Source: Microvirga lotononidis (GTDB taxonomy: Bacteria; Pseudomonadota; Alphaproteobacteria; Rhizobiales; Beijerinckiaceae). Taken from it: a DNA stretch of 64,000 bases. How positions within the stretch are numbered: the first letter of the stretch is position 1; every line of letters starts with the position of its first letter. Location: positions 4,540,001-4,604,000 of the forward strand of contig NZ_CP141048.1 in NCBI RefSeq assembly GCF_034627025.1, read 5' to 3'. Positions 38,312 through 48,352 of this stretch are shown here, one piece after another. A program made the position numbers and the translations under genes. A model generated the notes under the pieces. It saw only the letters and a list, made by a program, of their open reading frames with translations. It was not told where the DNA came from and did no database searches.

Positions 38312-39440
38312 TTAATCGATGTCCTCGACCTCGGCACCGCCGCCATAGACGCGTTGGGCGAGCGAGGCTTCCATGAAGGGGTCCAGGTCGCCATCGAGCA
38401 CGTCCTGCGGGCTCGTCGACTGGGCGCCGGTGCGCAGGTCCTTCACCATCTGGTAGGGCTGCAGCACGTAGGAGCGGATCTGGTGGCCCCAGCCGATATC
38501 CGTCTTCGCGGCGGCCTCGGCATTGGCCTTCTCCTCGCGCTTCTTCAGTTCCGCCTCGTAGAGGCGGGCGCGCAGCATGTTCCAGGCGGTCGCCCGGTTC
38601 TTGTGCTGGGAGCGCTCCTGCTGGCAGGCCACGACGATGCCGCTCGGAATATGCGTGATGCGTACGGCCGAGTCGGTGGTGTTCACGTGCTGGCCACCGG
38701 CGCCCGAAGAGCGGAACGTGTCGATGCGGCAGTCGGATTCCTTGATCTCGATGTTGATGCGGTCGTCCACCACCGGATAGACCCACACCGAGGCGAAGCT
38801 CGTATGGCGGCGGGCGTTCGAATCGTAGGGCGAGATGCGCACGAGGCGGTGCACGCCCGACTCGGTCTTGAGCCAGCCATAGGCGTTGAGGCCCTTGATC
38901 AGGAGCGTGGCGCTCTTGATGCCGGCCTCTTCCCCGTCGGTGATTTCGAGCAGCTCGACCTTGTACTTCCGACGCTCGGCCCAGCGGGCATACATGCGCT
39001 GGAGCATGTTGGCCCAGTCCTGGCTTTCGGTGCCGCCGGCGCCCGAATGCACTTCCACATAGGTGTCGTTGGCATCCGCCTCGCCCGAGAGAAGGGTCTC
39101 GACCTGGCGACGCGCCGCCTCGGCCTGAAGGCCGCGGATCGTCTCCTCACCCTCCCGGATCGTGGCCTCGTCTTCTTCGGCCTCACCGAGTTCGATCAAC
39201 GTGATGGCGTCTTCGAGGTCCTGCTCGAGGCGCTTCACGGCCGTGATCTGGTCCTCCAGCGACGTGCGCTCGCGCATGATCTTCTGCGCGGCGTCGGCAT
39301 CGTTCCAGAGGTTGGGATCCTCGGCCTGGGCGTTCAGTTCCGCGAGGCGTCGCTGGGCAGTATCCCAGTCAAAGATGCCTCCTCAGCAGCCCGACTGACT
39401 GCTTGGTCTCTTCTACGAGATGTTGAATTTCGGCGCGCAT
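38312..39440 (-). CDS. prfB: peptide chain release factor 2, with programmed +1 frameshift
   Basis: RF2 (375 residues after frameshifting) ends translation at UAA and UGA. Translation starts at the ATG at 39440, reads 23 codons ([19 protein letters not shown]...) to CTT followed by an in-frame TGA at 39371-39369, and shifts +1 to continue GAC-TGG-GAT ([12 protein letters not shown]). The slippery CTT-TGA-C has AGGAGG three bases upstream, exactly as in the E. coli RF2 gene. The main frame has [13 protein letters not shown] at the stop-codon recognition site and the catalytic GAGGQHVN. It follows mrcA on the same strand. An annotation that begins at the internal ATG at 39277 would miss about 54 residues. 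Confidence 0.95.
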
Positions 39441-39616
39441 GATTTCTTTGCTGTCCGTGCCTGTGATGGTGGCGTCTTAGAGCATCGGGTTCGAAAGTGG
39501 AATGCACTTTCAGGCCCGGCGCCCAAGTCGGCGGACCGCCGGCGGCTGCTTTCGCAGCCGTCGGACAATCCGTTTTCCAAGTGTGATGGGCGATTTCTAT
39601 ATGGGGCCGGAGCCGC

Positions 39617-42070
39617 TCAGTACAATCCGCCCGGGCCCACGCCCACGGCCCGCTGTCCCCCTGGCGGAGGAGCCGGAACGTACTCGGCCTGCGGGACCTC
39701 TTCCGCCGAAGGCTCCGGCGGCACGTATTCCGGCGGCGCCTGGCCCGGCTTGAACGCTTCGAGGATCGTGCCGCCGCCCTCGCCGCCCGCGCGGGTGCCA
39801 GTAGCGGAATTGACCCGGATCAGCTTGATGCCCGCAGGCACGCGGAACGGGGTCGCCGGCTTGTCCTTGAGCGCCATCTGCATGAAGTCGCGGAAGACCG
39901 GTGCTGCGTACTGGCCCGCCGTCGCCGCGTTGCCGAGGGATTTCGGCTGGTCGTAGCCGAGGAACACCCCGACGGCGAGATCGGGCGAGAAGCCCACGAA
40001 CCACACGTCCTTGGCGTCGTTGGTGGTGCCGGTCTTGCCGGCGAGCGGCTTGCCGACGGCCTTGACCGACTGGGCCGTGCCGCGCTGGACCACGCCTTCG
40101 AGGATCGAAGTGATCTGGTAGGCGGTGAGCGGATCGAGGACCTGTTCGCGAGTCTCGGTCAGCTTGGGCGCCGCGCCGCCGTCCCACTTGTCCGCATCGC
40201 AGCCGTTGCACTTGCGGTCGTCGTGACGGTAGAGCGTCCGGCCATTGCGGTCCTGGATCTGGTCGATCAGGGTCGGCTTGATGCGGCGACCGCCATTGGC
40301 GAACATGGAATAAGCCGCCGTCATGCGCATGACCGTAGTCTCGCCGGCGCCGAGCGACATGGAGAGGAGCGGCAGCAGGTCGTCATAGACGCCGAAGCGA
40401 CGGGCATATTCCGAGATGGCCGGCATGCCGACCTCGTTGGCGAGACGCACGGTCATCAGGTTCTTGGAATGCTCGATGCCGTAGCGCAGGGTCCGCAGCC
40501 CGCCCGCCTTGCCGTCGTAGTTGGACGGCGCCCAGGCTGCCTGGCCGGGACCCATGTCGAGCACGAAGGGCGAATCCATGATCTGGTTCGACGGCGTATA
40601 GCCATTGTCGAGCGCGGTCGCGTAGACGATCGGCTTGAACGAGGAACCCGGCTGGCGCATGGCCTGGACCGCCCGGTTGAACTCGCTCTGGTCGTAGGAG
40701 AAGCCGCCCACCATGGCGTGGACGCGGCCCGTGTTGGGATCCATGGCCACGATCGCGCCCGAAATCTCGGGGATCTGGCGCAGGCGGAACTGGCCCTGCT
40801 TGTCGGCCAGCGGCTCCACGTAGACGACATCGCCCACGGCTACGGCGCGCTCGACGGGCCGGCGGGTCCATTTCACCCCGTCGGCCGTCACGAGGCCGGT
40901 CTCGCGATCCTTGCCGACCTGCCCGGACGCCTCGCGCTTCGGCTGCAGGCCGATCTTCGCGCGCCCACCGGCCACCTCCAGCACGACGGCCAGACGCCAG
41001 GGCTGCACGTCGCCGAGGGACGACACTTCCGCCAGGGCCTGGCCCCATTCCCGGCCCGCGAGGTCGATCTTCTGCTGGGATCCGCGCCAGCCGCGCGCCT
41101 CGTCGAAGCGCACGAGGCCGTCGACCAGGGCCTTGCGGGCCATGGCCTGCATCTTGGGATCGAGGGTCGAGCGGATGAGCAGGCCGCCCTCGTAGAGGGT
41201 CTCCTCGCCGTAGCGCTCGGCGATGTCGCGCCGCACGCCCTCGGCGAAGTAGCCGGACGCGATGCTGTTCGGGGACACGACCCGCGGCTTGACGTTGAGG
41301 GGCTCCTTCTGGGCCGCCTCCGCGTCCTCCTTCGAGATGTAGCCGTTGGCGGCCATGCGGTCGATCACCCAGTTCCGGCGGTCGGTCGCGGCCTTGCGCT
41401 GACGGAAGGGATGGTAGTTGTTCGGCCCCTTGGGCAGGGCCGCGATGTAGGCGGCTTCCGCGATGGTCAGCTCGTGGATGGATTTGCCGAAATAGTCGAG
41501 CGCCGCGGCCGCGATGCCGTGCAGGTTGCGGCCCGGGGTCAGGGTGCCGAGGAAGATCTCGTTGAGATAGAGTTCGAGGATCTTGTCCTTCGAGAAGGTC
41601 GATTCCATGCGCAGGGCGATCAGCGCCTCGCGGATCTTGCGCTCGTAGCTCCTCTCGTTGCCGACGAGGAAGTTCTTGGCGACCTGCTGGGTGATGGTCG
41701 AAGCGCCCTGCTCCCTCGACCCGCCGGAGCGGAGATTGGCTACGACGGCGCGCACCAACCCCTCGGGATCGACGCCGACATGCTTGTAGAAGTTCTTGTC
41801 CTCGGCCGAGAGGAATGCCCCGATTACGAGCTTGGGCACGGCCTGGATCGGCACGTAGAGGCGGCGCTCACGGGCGTATTCGGCGATCAGACTCCCGTCG
41901 GCCGCATGGATGCGGGTCATCACCGGCGGCTCGTAATTGGCCAGCTGGGCGTGATCCGGCAGGTCCTTCGAATAGAACCAGAACCCATAGGCGAGCCCCA
42001 CGGCGCCGATCAGGAAGAAGATCGCTCCAACGCTGAAGAGGAAGCCGAAAAATCGTAGGACGAAGCGCAT
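39617..42070 (-). CDS. mrcA: penicillin-binding protein 1A
   Basis: This 817-residue class A PBP polymerises and cross-links peptidoglycan. An N-terminal membrane segment (FFGFLFSVGAIFFLIGAVGLAYGFWFY) is followed by the GT51 glycosyltransferase (EDKNFYKHVGVDPEGLVRA, GASTITQQVAKN). The transpeptidase has SxxK in GSSFKPIVY, SKN in EHSKNLMTV and KTG in AGKTGTTNDAKD. An OB-like segment lies between the domains, as in PBP1A. I prefer the ATG at 42070 (MRFVLRFFG); an ATG at 42085 adds five residues. It lies between amiC and prfB, the usual alphaproteobacterial order. The 39441-39616 gap holds a palindromic repeat remnant (AGAGCATCGGG at 39480). Confidence 0.95.
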   Translation of the reverse strand: MRFVLRFFGFLFSVGAIFFLIGAVGLAYGFWFYSKDLPDHAQLANYEPPVMTRIHAADGSLIAEYARERRLYVPIQAVPKLVIGAFLSAEDKNFYKHVGVDPEGLVRAVVANLRSGGSREQGASTITQQVAKNFLVGNERSYERKIREALIALRMESTFSKDKILELYLNEIFLGTLTPGRNLHGIAAAALDYFGKSIHELTIAEAAYIAALPKGPNNYHPFRQRKAATDRRNWVIDRMAANGYISKEDAEAAQKEPLNVKPRVVSPNSIASGYFAEGVRRDIAERYGEETLYEGGLLIRSTLDPKMQAMARKALVDGLVRFDEARGWRGSQQKIDLAGREWGQALAEVSSLGDVQPWRLAVVLEVAGGRAKIGLQPKREASGQVGKDRETGLVTADGVKWTRRPVERAVAVGDVVYVEPLADKQGQFRLRQIPEISGAIVAMDPNTGRVHAMVGGFSYDQSEFNRAVQAMRQPGSSFKPIVYATALDNGYTPSNQIMDSPFVLDMGPGQAAWAPSNYDGKAGGLRTLRYGIEHSKNLMTVRLANEVGMPAISEYARRFGVYDDLLPLLSMSLGAGETTVMRMTAAYSMFANGGRRIKPTLIDQIQDRNGRTLYRHDDRKCNGCDADKWDGGAAPKLTETREQVLDPLTAYQITSILEGVVQRGTAQSVKAVGKPLAGKTGTTNDAKDVWFVGFSPDLAVGVFLGYDQPKSLGNAATAGQYAAPVFRDFMQMALKDKPATPFRVPAGIKLIRVNSATGTRAGGEGGGTILEAFKPGQAPPEYVPPEPSAEEVPQAEYVPAPPPGGQRAVGVGPGGLY

Positions 42071-42180
42071 CCGATGGTATTCCATGACGGCGCCCAGGGC
42101 GCCAGTTTATGCAGATCTTGAAACGCGCATCCTCGTTACCCGATGAATCGCGCCCCCGCTATGGGGTATCCACACTCTCT

Positions 42181-43428
42181 CTATGGTAAAACTGCGGCAG
42201 CGCCCCTGCGGGCAAACCGCGCGGCGAAAAAGCGATCCACCGCGACCGACATGGCCGAGACCATTTTGGCGCGCCATTCCTCGGACATCAACAGGTCCAG
42301 GTCTTTTTGGCTCGACAGATAGCCGAGTTCGACCAGGACGGACGGGACGTCATGCGCCCGCAGCACCTGGAAACGGGCCTGCCGGTGAGGGTTCTTGTTG
42401 AGCCGGGCGACGGAATCGAACTCGCCGACGAGACGGCTGGCGAAGCCGTGGGAGAAGCTTCGCGTTTCCCGCAAAGTCAGCTCCATCAGGATGTCGGACA
42501 CGTCGTCGGGAATGTCGCGCGATTCGACCCCGGCCACCGCGTCGGCCTTGTTTTCGCGGTCGGCAAGGCGGGCAGAATCGGCGTCCGAGGCCCGTTCGGC
42601 GCCGGTATAGACCGTCAGCCCCCTCACCTCCTGGCCGCCGGAGATCGAATCCGCATGGATGGAGATGAACAGATCGGCCTGGACGCCACGAGCGGCGCGA
42701 ACCCGGTCGCCGAGAGTGACGAACACGTCCTCGTCGCGGGTCATGACGATCCTGTAGCGCCCGTTCTCCTCCAGCTTCCGCTTGAGCCGCTGGGCGAATG
42801 CCAGCACCAGGTCCTTCTCGTAGACGTTCCCCGAGGACGCGTTCGCCCCGGGATCGATGCCGCCATGGCCCGGATCGATCACGATGACCGGACGGGCATC
42901 CTTGGCATCCTGGGCGACCGGTGGCGCCGAAGCCTCCTTCGTGGCCGCCGAATTCTCGACCGCCGCCCTGTGGAACTCGTCCCGCTCGGTCCGGGAGAGC
43001 TCGATGGTCAGGATCGTCGCGGCGCCCGTGGCATCGGGCGCGGTCGTCATGCCCGAGACCACGGCAGGCTGCGTCAGTTCCATGACGACCCGCGAGCGGC
43101 CCGGAGCGAAGAGACCATAGCGGTAGGACGCGATGAGTCCTTCCTTGCCGCGCCCGGCCTCCTGCGGGAGATGGAAGGCGACCTCAGGCAGGTCGATGAT
43201 GACCCGGTCCGGGCGCTCCATGAGCGAGACCTGTGCCATCACCGGTTTGGACAGGGTAACCTTAAAACGAGTTTTCGCCCCCTCCGACTCGACGGTGACG
43301 GCAGCCGCGATGGCGGGAGAGCCGGTCTTGGCGCCCTCTCCGGCCGCACGGGCATGATCGCTCCCGAAGGTCACGAGGGCCATCACGAGGCATGCGCCGG
43401 CAAGGCGGATGAAGGGAAAAATGGGCAT
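42181..43428 (-). CDS. amiC: N-acetylmuramoyl-L-alanine amidase with AMIN domain
   Basis: This 415-residue periplasmic amidase cleaves the bond between muramic acid and the peptide during cell separation. A signal peptide (FIRLAGACLVMALVTFGSDHARA) leads into an AMIN-type beta domain (KTRFKVTLSKPVMAQVSLMERPDRVIIDLPEV). The zinc-dependent Amidase_3 domain follows, with VIVIDPGHGGIDPGA, glutamate in YEKDLVL and SIHADSISG. Domain order is that of AmiC/AmiB. It is upstream of mrcA on the same strand and divergent from rne. The gap to mrcA is about 110 bases. Confidence 0.93.
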   Translation of the reverse strand: MPIFPFIRLAGACLVMALVTFGSDHARAAGEGAKTGSPAIAAAVTVESEGAKTRFKVTLSKPVMAQVSLMERPDRVIIDLPEVAFHLPQEAGRGKEGLIASYRYGLFAPGRSRVVMELTQPAVVSGMTTAPDATGAATILTIELSRTERDEFHRAAVENSAATKEASAPPVAQDAKDARPVIVIDPGHGGIDPGANASSGNVYEKDLVLAFAQRLKRKLEENGRYRIVMTRDEDVFVTLGDRVRAARGVQADLFISIHADSISGGQEVRGLTVYTGAERASDADSARLADRENKADAVAGVESRDIPDDVSDILMELTLRETRSFSHGFASRLVGEFDSVARLNKNPHRQARFQVLRAHDVPSVLVELGYLSSQKDLDLLMSEEWRAKMVSAMSVAVDRFFAARFARRGAAAVLP

Positions 43429-44038
43429 GGGTGACCGCTGAGGTGTCGAGCGTCCTTCCTATACTGATAGACGTCGCTTGGTTAACGGAACCTCACGTCG
43501 CACGCTGGATTACTGACACTCTGTTGCATTCATAGCACAGTGACACGGGATCTTGCCAAATGCCCCAATCGCTCTGTAATGATCTTGATCCCGTTCGGCA
43601 TGGCCGAATCTGACGGCGGATCCGGAGGAGACGGTTGGCTTGACCGATCTTCCAGGAGACCCGTCACCCTCGACAGGCTCACGGACAGGACCATTTGGCG
43701 ACGCTTGTCGCCCCCCGCCGGTGACCGAGATTTCGGCTCATCGATATCTAGTACGAAAGGGCCGTGTCGAATGGTTGCGCACACGAAGTCAGTTCTGACC
43801 TTCGTTTCTGCACCGTTCGAATCGCGCGTCTCATCCCGCGCACGCCCTGGCTTCACCCTTTCCGGCTCAAAGCCGGCCCAATTCAACCCAGAATGCGCCC
43901 CATCGCGGCGCATGATGGCGATCGACAGCACTCCGAACGCAATTTCAGCCCGCCGTCTCTCTTGGCGGCGCGGCCATCCGCCCACAATGCGGCCCCTGCC
44001 TCAGGTCCTGCCCTCGATCGCCATGTCGAGAGTTCAAC
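43429..44038. other. 610-bp divergent intergenic region, probable long rne leader
   Basis: No convincing protein gene is seen; open frames here lack ribosome sites and family motifs. The region separates amiC from rne. Long leaders upstream of rne serve in autoregulation by RNase E in other bacteria, so much of this may be the rne 5' untranslated region. That is inference; I did not recognise a specific structured element or a consensus promoter. Confidence 0.5.
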
Positions 44039-46750
44039 ATGGCAAACAAGATGCTCATCGATGCCTCACACCCGGAAGAAACCCGGGTCGTGGTGGTACG
44101 TGGTCAGAAGGTCGAAGAATTCGACTTCGAGTCCGCTAACCGGAAGCAGCTGCGCGGGAATATCTATCTCGCCAAGGTCACCCGGGTCGAACCGTCGCTC
44201 CAGGCGGCCTTTGTGGAATACGGCGGAAACCGCCACGGGTTCCTCGCATTCAGCGAAATCCATCCCGATTATTATCAAATTCCCGTCGCCGACCGTCAGG
44301 CGCTGCTCGAAGCCGAAGCCGAAGCTCAGGCCGAGGAGGAGCGCGAGGAGGAGCGCCGCAGCAACCGTCGCCGCCGCCGGTCTTCGCCGCGTCGCGCCGA
44401 GAACGACGAGACCGTTGTCTCGACGGAAGCGGAAGCCGGAACCGAGGCTGCCCTCGAGGCGGTCGAGGGTTCGGCCCATACCGAGGCTGCCGGCGAAGAG
44501 GGCGAGGCTCCGGGCTCCGACACGCAGGATGCCGTTCCCCTGGTGATGGCCGGCCAGGCTCCCGACGAAGGCGCCGAGGAGGCTGCCGTCGAGGCGGTCG
44601 AGGGTTCGGCCCACGTGGAGGCCCCTGAGGGTGACGAGGCCGCCCAAGGCGATGAACCTGCGGCGGAGGCCGATGCCCGGGCGCCCGAGGGCGACACGGA
44701 AGCCGACGAGGACGAAGAAGACGAGGACGAAGACGATCACGACGTGGAAGAGCACGAGATCGTCGAGCAGCTCGGTGGAGACGACGCGATCGAGGACCTG
44801 CCTCAGCGCCGGCGCACGCCCCGCAAGCAGTACAAGATCCAGGAAGTCATCAAGCGCCGCCAGATCCTGCTGGTCCAGGTCGTGAAGGAAGAGCGCGGCA
44901 ACAAGGGCGCGGCGCTCACCACCTACCTGTCGCTGGCCGGTCGCTATTCCGTGCTCATGCCCAACACGGGCCGGGGCGGCGGTATCTCCCGCAAGATCAC
45001 CAACGCGGCCGACCGCAAGCGCCTGAAGGAAATCGCCCAGGAGCTGGAGGTGCCCGAGGGAATGGGCATCATCCTGCGCACGGCCGGCGCCTCGCGCACC
45101 AAGCCCGAGATCAAGCGCGACTACGAGTACCTGATGCGCCTCTGGGAGAGCGTGCGCGAACTGACTCTGAAGTCGGCGGCACCCGCCCTCGTCTATGAGG
45201 AAGGCTCCCTCATCAAGCGCGCGATCCGCGACCTCTACAACAAGGACATCGACGACGTCATGGTCGCCGGCGAGGAGGGGTACCGCGAGGCCAAGGACTT
45301 CATGCGGATGCTCATGCCGAGCCATTCGAAGCTGGTCCAGCCCTACCGCGATCCGCAGCCTCTCTTCGCGAAATTCGGCGTCGAGGCGCAGCTCGACGCC
45401 ATGTTCTCGAACGTGGTGACCCTGAAATCGGGCGGCTACCTCGTCATCAACCCGACGGAAGCCCTCGTTTCCATCGACGTGAACTCTGGTCGTTCGACCC
45501 GCGAGCACAACATCGAGGACACGGCGCTGCGCACCAACCTCGAAGCGGCTGAGGAAATCGCCCGCCAGCTCCGCCTGCGCGATCTCGCCGGCCTCGTGGT
45601 GATCGACTTCATCGACATGGAGGAGAAGCGCAACAACCGCGCGGTCGAGAAGAAGCTCAACGAGTGCCTGAAGAACGACCGCGCCCGCATCCAGGTGGGT
45701 CGCATCTCGCCCTTCGGCCTTCTCGAAATGTCGCGCCAGCGCATCCGCACCGGCGTGCTGGAATCCTCCTCGATCCCCTGCCCGCATTGCGCCGGCACCG
45801 GCTTCGTGCGTTCGACGCCGTCGGTGGCCCTGCAGGTGCTGCGCTCGATCGAGGAAACCCTCATCAAGAATTCAGGCTACAACCTCGTCGTCCGCACCCG
45901 GATGGAGGCGGCCTTCTACATCCTGAACCAGAAGCGCATTCACCTGCGCGAGCTGGAGACCCGCTTCGGCGTGGCGATCTCCATCGTGGCCGACGACAGC
46001 CTCCACGGCACGACGACCTACGCCATCGAGCGCGGCGAACCCGCCCTCAAGCTCGAGCACAAGTCGGCCGCGACCGGCATCCAGATCGATGCGATCGCCA
46101 TCGACGAGCCCGTCGAGGAGATCGAGGTCGAGACTGAGGAGGAGGCCACCGAGGAGGCTCAGGGCAGCGAAGAGCGCGGCGAGGAAGGCGAAGGCGGTGG
46201 ACGCCGTCGTCGCCGCCGTCGCCGCCGTCGCGGTCGCGACCGCGAGGGCTTTGCAGGCGAGGCCCAGGGCGAGGAAGGCGCGGAAGCCGGCGAGGCCGAG
46301 AGCGAAACCGACGAGGAAGAAGCCGAGGTCGAAGCGTCCGGGGAAGAGGCTGCTCCCGTCGAAGCCGGCGAGGCGGACGAGGAATCCCGTGGCGGACGCC
46401 GCCGCCGTCGCGGACGTCGCGGCGGACGCGGACGCGGCCGCGATGAGACGACCGAGGAATTCGCCCTTGAGGAGGGTTTCGTGGCCCCCGACCAGGTTCA
46501 GGCCCAACCGGCTCCGGAGGAAGCTGCCCCTGCGGAAGCCGTTTCCGAGACCTCGGAGCCCCGGCCGACCGTCGAGAGCGAGCCGATCGTCACCCCGGAG
46601 CGCCCGGTGGCCGAGGCCCCCGTTCCTCCGCCGGCGCCCGTCGCTCCCGAGCCGGAACCGGTCGCCGTCGTCCTGACCCCGCCGGACCCGGAGCGCCCGA
46701 AGCGCGCCGGCTGGTGGTCCAAGGCCAAGTCGGTCCTGAGCGGATCTTAA
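44039..46750 (+). CDS. rne: ribonuclease E/G family endoribonuclease
   Basis: RNase E (903 residues) starts mRNA decay and processes rRNA and tRNA. The N-terminus MANKMLIDASHPEETRVVVV leads into an S1 domain split by a 170-residue acidic and arginine-rich insert (about 95-262). The catalytic part has SGRSTREHNIEDTALRTNLEAA, DLAGLVVIDFIDMEEKRN (metal aspartate) and the zinc-link CPHCAGTG. The C-terminal tail from about residue 690 is low complexity, with two Arg-rich patches and Glu-rich stretches, likely the scaffold for degradosome partners. Both inserts are typical of alphaproteobacterial RNase E. It ends at a hairpin. Confidence 0.96.
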   Translation: MANKMLIDASHPEETRVVVVRGQKVEEFDFESANRKQLRGNIYLAKVTRVEPSLQAAFVEYGGNRHGFLAFSEIHPDYYQIPVADRQALLEAEAEAQAEEEREEERRSNRRRRRSSPRRAENDETVVSTEAEAGTEAALEAVEGSAHTEAAGEEGEAPGSDTQDAVPLVMAGQAPDEGAEEAAVEAVEGSAHVEAPEGDEAAQGDEPAAEADARAPEGDTEADEDEEDEDEDDHDVEEHEIVEQLGGDDAIEDLPQRRRTPRKQYKIQEVIKRRQILLVQVVKEERGNKGAALTTYLSLAGRYSVLMPNTGRGGGISRKITNAADRKRLKEIAQELEVPEGMGIILRTAGASRTKPEIKRDYEYLMRLWESVRELTLKSAAPALVYEEGSLIKRAIRDLYNKDIDDVMVAGEEGYREAKDFMRMLMPSHSKLVQPYRDPQPLFAKFGVEAQLDAMFSNVVTLKSGGYLVINPTEALVSIDVNSGRSTREHNIEDTALRTNLEAAEEIARQLRLRDLAGLVVIDFIDMEEKRNNRAVEKKLNECLKNDRARIQVGRISPFGLLEMSRQRIRTGVLESSSIPCPHCAGTGFVRSTPSVALQVLRSIEETLIKNSGYNLVVRTRMEAAFYILNQKRIHLRELETRFGVAISIVADDSLHGTTTYAIERGEPALKLEHKSAATGIQIDAIAIDEPVEEIEVETEEEATEEAQGSEERGEEGEGGGRRRRRRRRRRGRDREGFAGEAQGEEGAEAGEAESETDEEEAEVEASGEEAAPVEAGEADEESRGGRRRRRGRRGGRGRGRDETTEEFALEEGFVAPDQVQAQPAPEEAAPAEAVSETSEPRPTVESEPIVTPERPVAEAPVPPPAPVAPEPEPVAVVLTPPDPERPKRAGWWSKAKSVLSGS
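44456..44613 (+). repeat. in-frame duplicated segment in the RNase E acidic insert
   Basis: A 23-base stretch encoding EAVEGSAH occurs identically at 44456-44478 and 44591-44613, 135 bases (45 codons) apart. The surrounding residues are acidic and similar but diverged, which suggests an internal duplication. Confidence 0.75.
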
Positions 46751-46761
46751 GGATCAAAATG

Positions 46762-46789
46762 AAATGCCCGGCTCGAAGCCGGGCATTTT
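46762..46789 (+). terminator. hairpin terminator after rne
   Basis: A stem AAATGCCCGGC/AGCCGGGCATTT with a TCG(A) loop ends in TTTTG, 12 bases past the rne stop. The T tract is short. Confidence 0.7.
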
Positions 46790-46812
46790 GCTGGAAGGGA
46801 CTTGTTCGTCGC

Positions 46813-46899
46813 GTCATGGCCGGCCTTGTGCCGGCCATCTCGATTTGAAGAGCGTCGCGCCCTTAGGATCGGGATCACCGGCACGAGGCCGGCGATGAC
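46813..46899. repeat. paired REP-type palindromes (copy B)
   Basis: Two palindromes (GTCATGGCCGGCCTTGTGCCGGCCATC and ATCACCGGCACGAGGCCGGCGATGAC) are separated by about 32 bases. They lie between the convergent stops of rne and the aminotransferase gene. The layout is that of copies A and C. Confidence 0.8.
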
Positions 46900-46909
46900 A
46901 GGAGCGGTG

Positions 46910-48091
46910 CTACCTCAACCACCCCTTCAACCGCGCCACGGTCTCGCGGCAATCGTTCTCCGAACCGGCGAAGGACAGGCGCAGGTAGTGCGAACCTTCG
47001 ATCGGGTCGAAATCCAGCCCGGGCGTGGCCGCGACACCCGCCTCCTCCAGCATGCGCCTGGAGAAGCCGATGGAATCGTTCGTGAAGCGGGCGATGTCGG
47101 CATAGATGTAGAAGGCGCCGTCCACCGGGTGCATCTCGCTGATGCCGATCCTGGGCAGCTCCTCCAGGAGATAGGCGCGGTTACGGGCGTAAGCAGCCTT
47201 CACGGCCTCCAGCTCCTCCGCGGCGTCGAAGGCGGCGAGCGCCGCCACCTGGGACAGGTAGGGCGGCGAGATGTAGAGGTTCTGCGCCAGACGTTCGATG
47301 GGCCGGACCAGACGGTCCGGTACCACGATCCAGCCGATGCGCCAGCCGGTCATGCAGTAATATTTGGAGAACGAGTTGATCACCACCGCATCATCGTCGG
47401 AGGTGAGCGCCGTGGACGCGGCCTCACCATAGGTAAGACCGTGATAGATCTCGTCGGACACGAACCAGAGCCCGAGGCGGCGGCAGGTCTCGCCCAGCTC
47501 GGCCAGGGCCTTGCGGCCGATCATGGTGCCGGAGGGATTCGCCGGACTCATGGCGAGGATGCCGTGCAGGGGCTTTTCCGCATGGGCCTTCTCGATGGCC
47601 TGGGCGGTCATGATCCAGCCGTCGGCCTTGGCGAGCGGGATCGTGACCGGCTCTATGCCCAACGCCTCCAGGATGTTGCGATAGGCCGGATAGCCCGGCG
47701 CGGTGATCGCCACCCGCTGCCCTGGATCGAAGAGACTGAGGAAAGCCAGGACGAATCCGGCCGACGAACCGGTCGTCACTACGACCCGCTCCGGCGCGAT
47801 ACTCACGCCATAGGTGTCGCGGTAGTGCCGCGCGATCCGCTCCCGCAGGGCCGCCATGCCGAGGGCCTCCGTGTAACCGATGCGCCCCAGATCCAGCGCC
47901 GCCTTGGCGGCCTCCCGGGCGGCGCGCGGGGCCGGCGCGGACGGCTGGCCGACCTCCATGTGGATGACGCTGTCGCCCCGCCGCTCCTTGGCCGCGGCCG
48001 CGCTCAGAACGTCCATGGCGAGGAAGGACGCGACGCGATCCATGCGGCGCGCGATGAGGGGCGAGTGGAGATCGGCGGATGATTTGGTCAT
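46910..48091 (-). CDS. pyridoxal-phosphate-dependent aminotransferase (class I/II)
   Basis: This 393-residue aminotransferase of fold type I has VIHMEVGQPSAPAP at the N-terminus and YTEALGMAALRERIARHY. VVTTGSSAGFVLAF and MSPANPSGTMI contact the cofactor and substrate, DEIYHGLTY carries the aspartate for the PLP ring, and INSFSKYYCMTGWRIGW has the Schiff-base lysine. The C-terminal arginine is in LRLSFAG. Likely substrates are amino acids of the aspartate/aromatic group, but none can be assigned. The ATG at 48091 (MTKSSADLHSPL) is the likely start, although no strong ribosome site is visible. Confidence 0.88.
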   Translation of the reverse strand: MTKSSADLHSPLIARRMDRVASFLAMDVLSAAAAKERRGDSVIHMEVGQPSAPAPRAAREAAKAALDLGRIGYTEALGMAALRERIARHYRDTYGVSIAPERVVVTTGSSAGFVLAFLSLFDPGQRVAITAPGYPAYRNILEALGIEPVTIPLAKADGWIMTAQAIEKAHAEKPLHGILAMSPANPSGTMIGRKALAELGETCRRLGLWFVSDEIYHGLTYGEAASTALTSDDDAVVINSFSKYYCMTGWRIGWIVVPDRLVRPIERLAQNLYISPPYLSQVAALAAFDAAEELEAVKAAYARNRAYLLEELPRIGISEMHPVDGAFYIYADIARFTNDSIGFSRRMLEEAGVAATPGLDFDPIEGSHYLRLSFAGSENDCRETVARLKGWLR

Positions 48092-48352
48092 GAGGAGGCT
48101 CGTATCCCGTTGCGGGGGCGGTCTCAAGACGGTTCATGGCGCAACGCCGTCATTCCGGGTCGCCGGAGGCGATGCCGCCCTCCTAACCGCCGACGATCGC
48201 AACGCTCATTGCCTCGTCTCGAGCCGTGATACGAACCCGTGATTTGACGCCGCAGGGCACAACCCGCTAACTCGCTGTAGAACACAGGGTCTCAACTCCG
48301 CCTCGAACCGTTGCTACACAGGGGCGTCAAGGACTCCGACAAAGGACCGAAT

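Noticed and set aside
43540..44139. Plus-strand 199-codon frame ahead of rne
   Set aside because: It runs into rne in another frame and shows arginine/serine-rich composition typical of noise in GC-rich DNA; no start signal.
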